Shown here in pieces: positions 6,211 through 8,532 of a stretch of 8,532 nucleotides of DNA. Location of the stretch: NCBI GenBank assembly GCA_041687495.1, contig JAWLBR010000112.1:1-8532 (forward strand), in the 5' to 3' direction. Position numbers and translations under genes: made by a program. Under the pieces are notes generated by a model. That model was not told where the DNA came from and made no database searches. It saw nothing but the letters and a program-made list of their open reading frames with translations. How positions within the stretch are numbered: the first letter of the stretch is position 1; each line of letters begins with the position of its first letter. Source of the DNA: JAWLBR01 sp041687495. Lineage in GTDB: Bacteria; Bacillota; Limnochordia; DTU087; JAAYGB01.

Positions 6211-8124
6211 CTAAATTCCCAGCTCCGCCCGCTTTTTGTTAATGTGGGCCTCTATGGCTTCGGCTACCTCCGCTGGGTCGTCGCCCAGTGCTACTTTACC
6301 ACCAGTAAGGCCTTCCAGATCCTCGGTTAGCAGCTTGGCCAGCTCTGGCCCACCAGTGACAGGAGGCACTGGTGACAGGTGCGTGTACAGCCCATAGGCC
6401 AAAGCAAACAGGCCATCGATGGTAGCTTTCTGCTCCATCCACTCCGGAGCGCTGACCGCCACTGGCAAAGCTGCCGTGTCTACATCAAGAAAATCTGCGA
6501 TGGCCGTCACGAGCATTGAAATCCTCCCGGTATCAGTACAGGTGCCAAAACTGAGCACCGGCGGAATACTCAAGGCTTTGCAGACTTCCTGCAGTCCTGA
6601 GCCAGCTTGAGCTATGGCATCTAGATTTGCCAGGCCAGCCACCTCGAGCCCATGGTTGCCACATCCGCCTGCCAAGACCAAGATGTCCCGCTTAATCAGC
6701 TCCTTGGCTAGGTTTACTGTCATCCAGTCCTGCGGACCGTTCTTCAGAGTTGAGCAGTTAACGATGGCAGTGACTCCCTTGATCTTCCCGGCTTTGAGAA
6801 CTTCCAGAAACGGATCGAGCTTCCCACCAAGGGCTCCCAGGACAGCTTCAGTCGAAAAACCGGCAATGGCTTTAGTTACCTTCTGCGGGACATATGGCTG
6901 CACTTCCCGGCGCCGAACCGGGTAATTGGCAATCCCCCACTCCAGCAGCTGCGTGGCAATGGAGACAGCCTCCGGTGGCTTGTAGTCCAAGTTTTTGTCG
7001 ACTTTTGGGATCCGGACCAAATCGTTGACGGAAACCAAAGTCACATTATACTTTTCTCCGTAGGGGTGCAGGTTTGGCGGCGAGCAGTTCTCATCCATGG
7101 CAAAGACATCTACCGTTCCGGTGGCCAGGAGCGGCTCAATGGCGAGCCAGTTGCCAATGTGTCCGGTGAACACTTCATCCATTTCAAAACGCTGCAAGAT
7201 CTCCTGACCCGTCTCGATGGAGCCGATGACTCTGATGCCCTTGGCACCGGCTTGCTTGGCCTTTTCCTGCCACTCTGGTTTCTTCGCCTCAAAGATGGTA
7301 GCTATCCCAACCCATGGTTCGTGCCCGTTGAACACGATGTTAACATAGTCAGGATCCATCACACCTAAGTCCATGTTTACTTCGTGGGGCGTCGGGGTGC
7401 CAAACAGGATGTCTTGTACCATCTCCAGAGGTAGCTGCGCCCCGTAGATACAGGCAATACCCAGGCGCAGAGCCTTCCTAGCTAGAGAGATGTAGTCTCC
7501 ATCGACGTTGGTCAAACAACTGGCGGTGGCATCCTTGATCTCGTGCAAAACGCCGGCGGGATAGATGGCAAGATCCTGCCATACCTTCTGGCGGTGTTTG
7601 GGTGCGAACGCTTGAATAATCTTGCTGGGTTCCTGATAGTCGTTGCTCAACTCCGCAATAAAGAAATTCGCCAGCCTTTCGGCAACTTCTTCTTTGCTAC
7701 CTGAAGTATCGATCTCCAGCTTTTCTGCCATCTGATACAGCTTTTCGGAATCGGTAATACCGTATGGGGTCTTGCCTTGGGCGGTGGATCGCAGTGTACT
7801 AAACGCCATAAACGCGTGATGTGAGTATGTGGATGTTCCCATCACATTCCGCAGAAGCATGTCCCGCATTGCCATCGCGTCAGGACTGATTCCGCACACA
7901 CCTAATTCGGCTCCTGCCCTTTCCGAGATGCGACACGGACCGTTGCTACACAGCTGACAGCTTACTCCAGCCTCACAAAAGTTACACCTAATCTTCACCT
8001 GAGGATCCATTCGGTCGAACACGTTGCTCATGCCATCTGGAACTAATCGCTTCTCATACATCTCCTGCACCGAGTCGTGATAGCTAATCCTACCGTCTCG
8101 GCGATGGACAACCGTTGTAGCCAT
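6211..8124 (-). CDS. cooS: CODH-family (CooS-like) protein with altered active-site ligands
   Basis: A 637-residue protein of the anaerobic carbon monoxide dehydrogenase catalytic-subunit family; length fits. The ATG at 8124 has GGAGGT six bases upstream; a start at 8178 would add 18 unsupported residues. The N-terminal cluster region has Cys47 and Cys50 (D-cluster, CX2C) and Cys56, Cys59, Cys64, Cys77 (B-cluster). Likely active-site ligands are His268 (NGHEP), Cys347 (DENCSPP), Cys457 (IVNCSTLK), Cys488 (GGCGNHG) and Cys529 (FGTCTDTGRI); Lys566 (APEWMEQK) is kept. The GICCTGNE motif that gives Cys295 in true Ni,Fe-CODHs reads GSIETGQE, placing Glu304 at the ligand position, as in hybrid cluster proteins. 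The HxxHxxH proton-relay segment is also changed (Tyr100, His103, Met106). No cooC, cooF or acetyl-CoA synthase gene is adjacent. It is therefore probably not a CO oxidiser but a CooS-V-like iron-sulfur-oxo protein. Family is sure; function is inferred. Confidence 0.93.
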   Translation of the reverse strand: MATTVVHRRDGRISYHDSVQEMYEKRLVPDGMSNVFDRMDPQVKIRCNFCEAGVSCQLCSNGPCRISERAGAELGVCGISPDAMAMRDMLLRNVMGTSTYSHHAFMAFSTLRSTAQGKTPYGITDSEKLYQMAEKLEIDTSGSKEEVAERLANFFIAELSNDYQEPSKIIQAFAPKHRQKVWQDLAIYPAGVLHEIKDATASCLTNVDGDYISLARKALRLGIACIYGAQLPLEMVQDILFGTPTPHEVNMDLGVMDPDYVNIVFNGHEPWVGIATIFEAKKPEWQEKAKQAGAKGIRVIGSIETGQEILQRFEMDEVFTGHIGNWLAIEPLLATGTVDVFAMDENCSPPNLHPYGEKYNVTLVSVNDLVRIPKVDKNLDYKPPEAVSIATQLLEWGIANYPVRRREVQPYVPQKVTKAIAGFSTEAVLGALGGKLDPFLEVLKAGKIKGVTAIVNCSTLKNGPQDWMTVNLAKELIKRDILVLAGGCGNHGLEVAGLANLDAIAQAGSGLQEVCKALSIPPVLSFGTCTDTGRISMLVTAIADFLDVDTAALPVAVSAPEWMEQKATIDGLFALAYGLYTHLSPVPPVTGGPELAKLLTEDLEGLTGGKVALGDDPAEVAEAIEAHINKKRAELGI

Positions 8125-8130
8125 CTGTAT

Positions 8131-8136
8131 ACCTCC
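8131..8136 (-). promoter_or_regulatory. Ribosome binding site deciding the cooS-family start
   Basis: GGAGGT on the minus strand, six bases before the ATG at 8124. It supports this start over the ATG at 8178, and the protein from 8124 begins with the family-like MATTVVHRRDGRISYHDSV. Confidence 0.8.
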
Positions 8137-8156
8137 GTATCCTCGAACTCTTGGGA

Positions 8157-8196
8157 TAGCATTTCCAGTGCGAGCCAAAACTTGCGCAAAATGCTA
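8157..8196. repeat. Inverted repeat upstream of the cooS-family gene
   Basis: TAGCATTT (8157-8164) and AAATGCTA (8189-8196) are perfect 8-bp inverted arms. The interior can extend pairing on the plus strand (GTGCGAG with CTTGCGC, two wobbles). It starts 32 bases before the cooS-family ATG, so it is either an operator or a 5' leader structure. Confidence 0.5.
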
Positions 8197-8250
8197 GTCC
8201 AATTGAGCCGCGATTGAGAGCACAGTCCTTCCGTACGGGGGGCGTCGCCT

Positions 8251-8287
8251 CTTGAAACACCACTGAAACCCACTTGTTGCTAACTTG
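8251..8287 (+). repeat. Four 11-bp-phased CTTG-type repeats
   Basis: CTTG at 8251, ACTG at 8262, CTTG at 8273 and CTTG at 8284 recur at exactly 11 bp. The flanks repeat pairwise: GAAAC at 8254 and 8265, ACTTGT at 8272 and 8283. Such helical phasing is typical of sites for OmpR/PhoB-type regulators. It lies in the divergent region and could serve either gene. Confidence 0.35.
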
Positions 8288-8336
8288 TGAAAAGCCCGTA
8301 ACGTTAGGGTTAAACCTCATGTAGAGCGGTTTCATC

Positions 8337-8364
8337 TTGTTTCGTTGGGGAATATCAATAATGC
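8337..8364 (+). promoter_or_regulatory. Weak candidate promoter for the right-edge gene
   Basis: TTGTTT (8337-8342) and TAATGC (8359-8364) are separated by 16 bases, a poor to fair sigma-A match upstream of the gene at 8407. No better candidate was seen. Confidence 0.2.
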
Positions 8365-8406
8365 AGAAGGACATACAAAGACTTTTCGGATAGGAGGTAT
8401 TCACCC

Positions 8407-8532
8407 ATGTCCACTTACAATATATTGCTTCGCCAAACCTTTGAAAGCCAGCGTGCCAAGACCCGGCAGGTCCGCAAAGGTCAGTCCATCGAGGATCGTG
8501 TTCTGCAACTGAGTCCTTCACTTGCTCAACAC
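8407..8532 (+). CDS. Unrecognised protein (5' fragment, cut by window edge)
   Basis: An open frame of 42 codons runs from ATG 8407 to the right edge without a stop. A very good ribosome binding site, TAGGAGGT (8391-8398), lies about nine bases before the ATG, so this is very likely a real gene start. The protein begins MSTYNILLRQTFESQRAKTR and continues as a charged, Gln/Arg/Lys-rich, probably helical segment (KGQSIEDRVLQLSPSLAQH). There is no signal peptide or membrane segment. I do not recognise the family. It is transcribed divergently from the CODH-family gene and may share its control region. Confidence 0.65.
   Translation, partial: MSTYNILLRQTFESQRAKTRQVRKGQSIEDRVLQLSPSLAQH

Noticed and set aside
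6211..8124. Functional carbon monoxide dehydrogenase for CO-dependent growth or the Wood-Ljungdahl pathway
   Set aside because: The Cys295 ligand is replaced by Glu, the proton-relay histidines are mostly lost, and no CooC, CooF, hydrogenase or acetyl-CoA synthase gene is adjacent.
8125..8178. 18-residue N-terminal extension of the CODH-family protein
   Set aside because: The ATG at 8124 has a GGAGGT site six bases upstream, and the extension would be encoded partly by that site and by the inverted repeat.
8090..8521. 143-codon minus-strand open frame
   Set aside because: It crosses the divergent control region and both flanking gene starts. Both of those starts have strong ribosome binding sites, and this translation shows no domain-like pattern.

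Overview
The window looks like chromosome from an anaerobic, moderately GC-rich bacterium, most likely a Clostridia-type member of the Bacillota. The evidence is an oxygen-sensitive carbon monoxide dehydrogenase (CODH/CooS) family protein, strong AGGAGG-type ribosome binding sites, GTG starts, and a Thermotoga/archaeal-type short S-adenosylhomocysteine hydrolase. The lineage is inference. No phage, insertion sequence, CRISPR array, rRNA or tRNA was seen.

Layout. Positions 1-4655 hold one tightly packed minus-strand gene series, read from right to left. It begins with trmL (tRNA wobble methyltransferase), then a UPF0173 metallo-hydrolase, then the nucleoside phosphorylase mtnP, mtnA, a SAH/SIH hydrolase (ahcY-like), and the first 44 codons of an amidohydrolase that runs off the left edge. 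The last four genes overlap or are separated by 1-2 bases. The 175-base leader before mtnP carries three small hairpins. Position 4656 starts a divergent intergenic region, followed by a plus-strand namZ/DUF1343 exo-N-acetylmuramidase gene. A bidirectional terminator at about 6110-6152 separates namZ from a convergent minus-strand cooS-family gene (6211-8124). A 282-base divergent region with an inverted repeat and 11-bp-phased repeats leads into an unrecognised plus-strand gene cut by the right edge.

How the genes work together. The lower operon salvages the two nucleoside by-products of S-adenosylmethionine chemistry: S-adenosylhomocysteine (SAH) and methylthioadenosine (MTA). Three details suggest that purines are deaminated before cleavage. 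The partial last gene resembles the MTA/SAH deaminase family, MtnP carries Asn where MTA phosphorylases carry the adenine-reading Asp, and the hydrolase carries Lys where canonical enzymes use the adenine-reading Glu. This would be an inosine-type (SIH/MTI) route like the one described in methanogens.

The most striking item is the CODH-family protein. It keeps most active-site cluster ligands, but the position of the conserved Cys295 of Ni,Fe-CODHs is a glutamate (Glu304). That is where hybrid cluster proteins have their glutamate ligand. It also has a CX2C D-cluster motif. It is probably not a CO dehydrogenase but a CooS-V-like protein with an iron-sulfur-oxo hybrid cluster. All comparisons with known families are from memory of their motifs, not from database searches.
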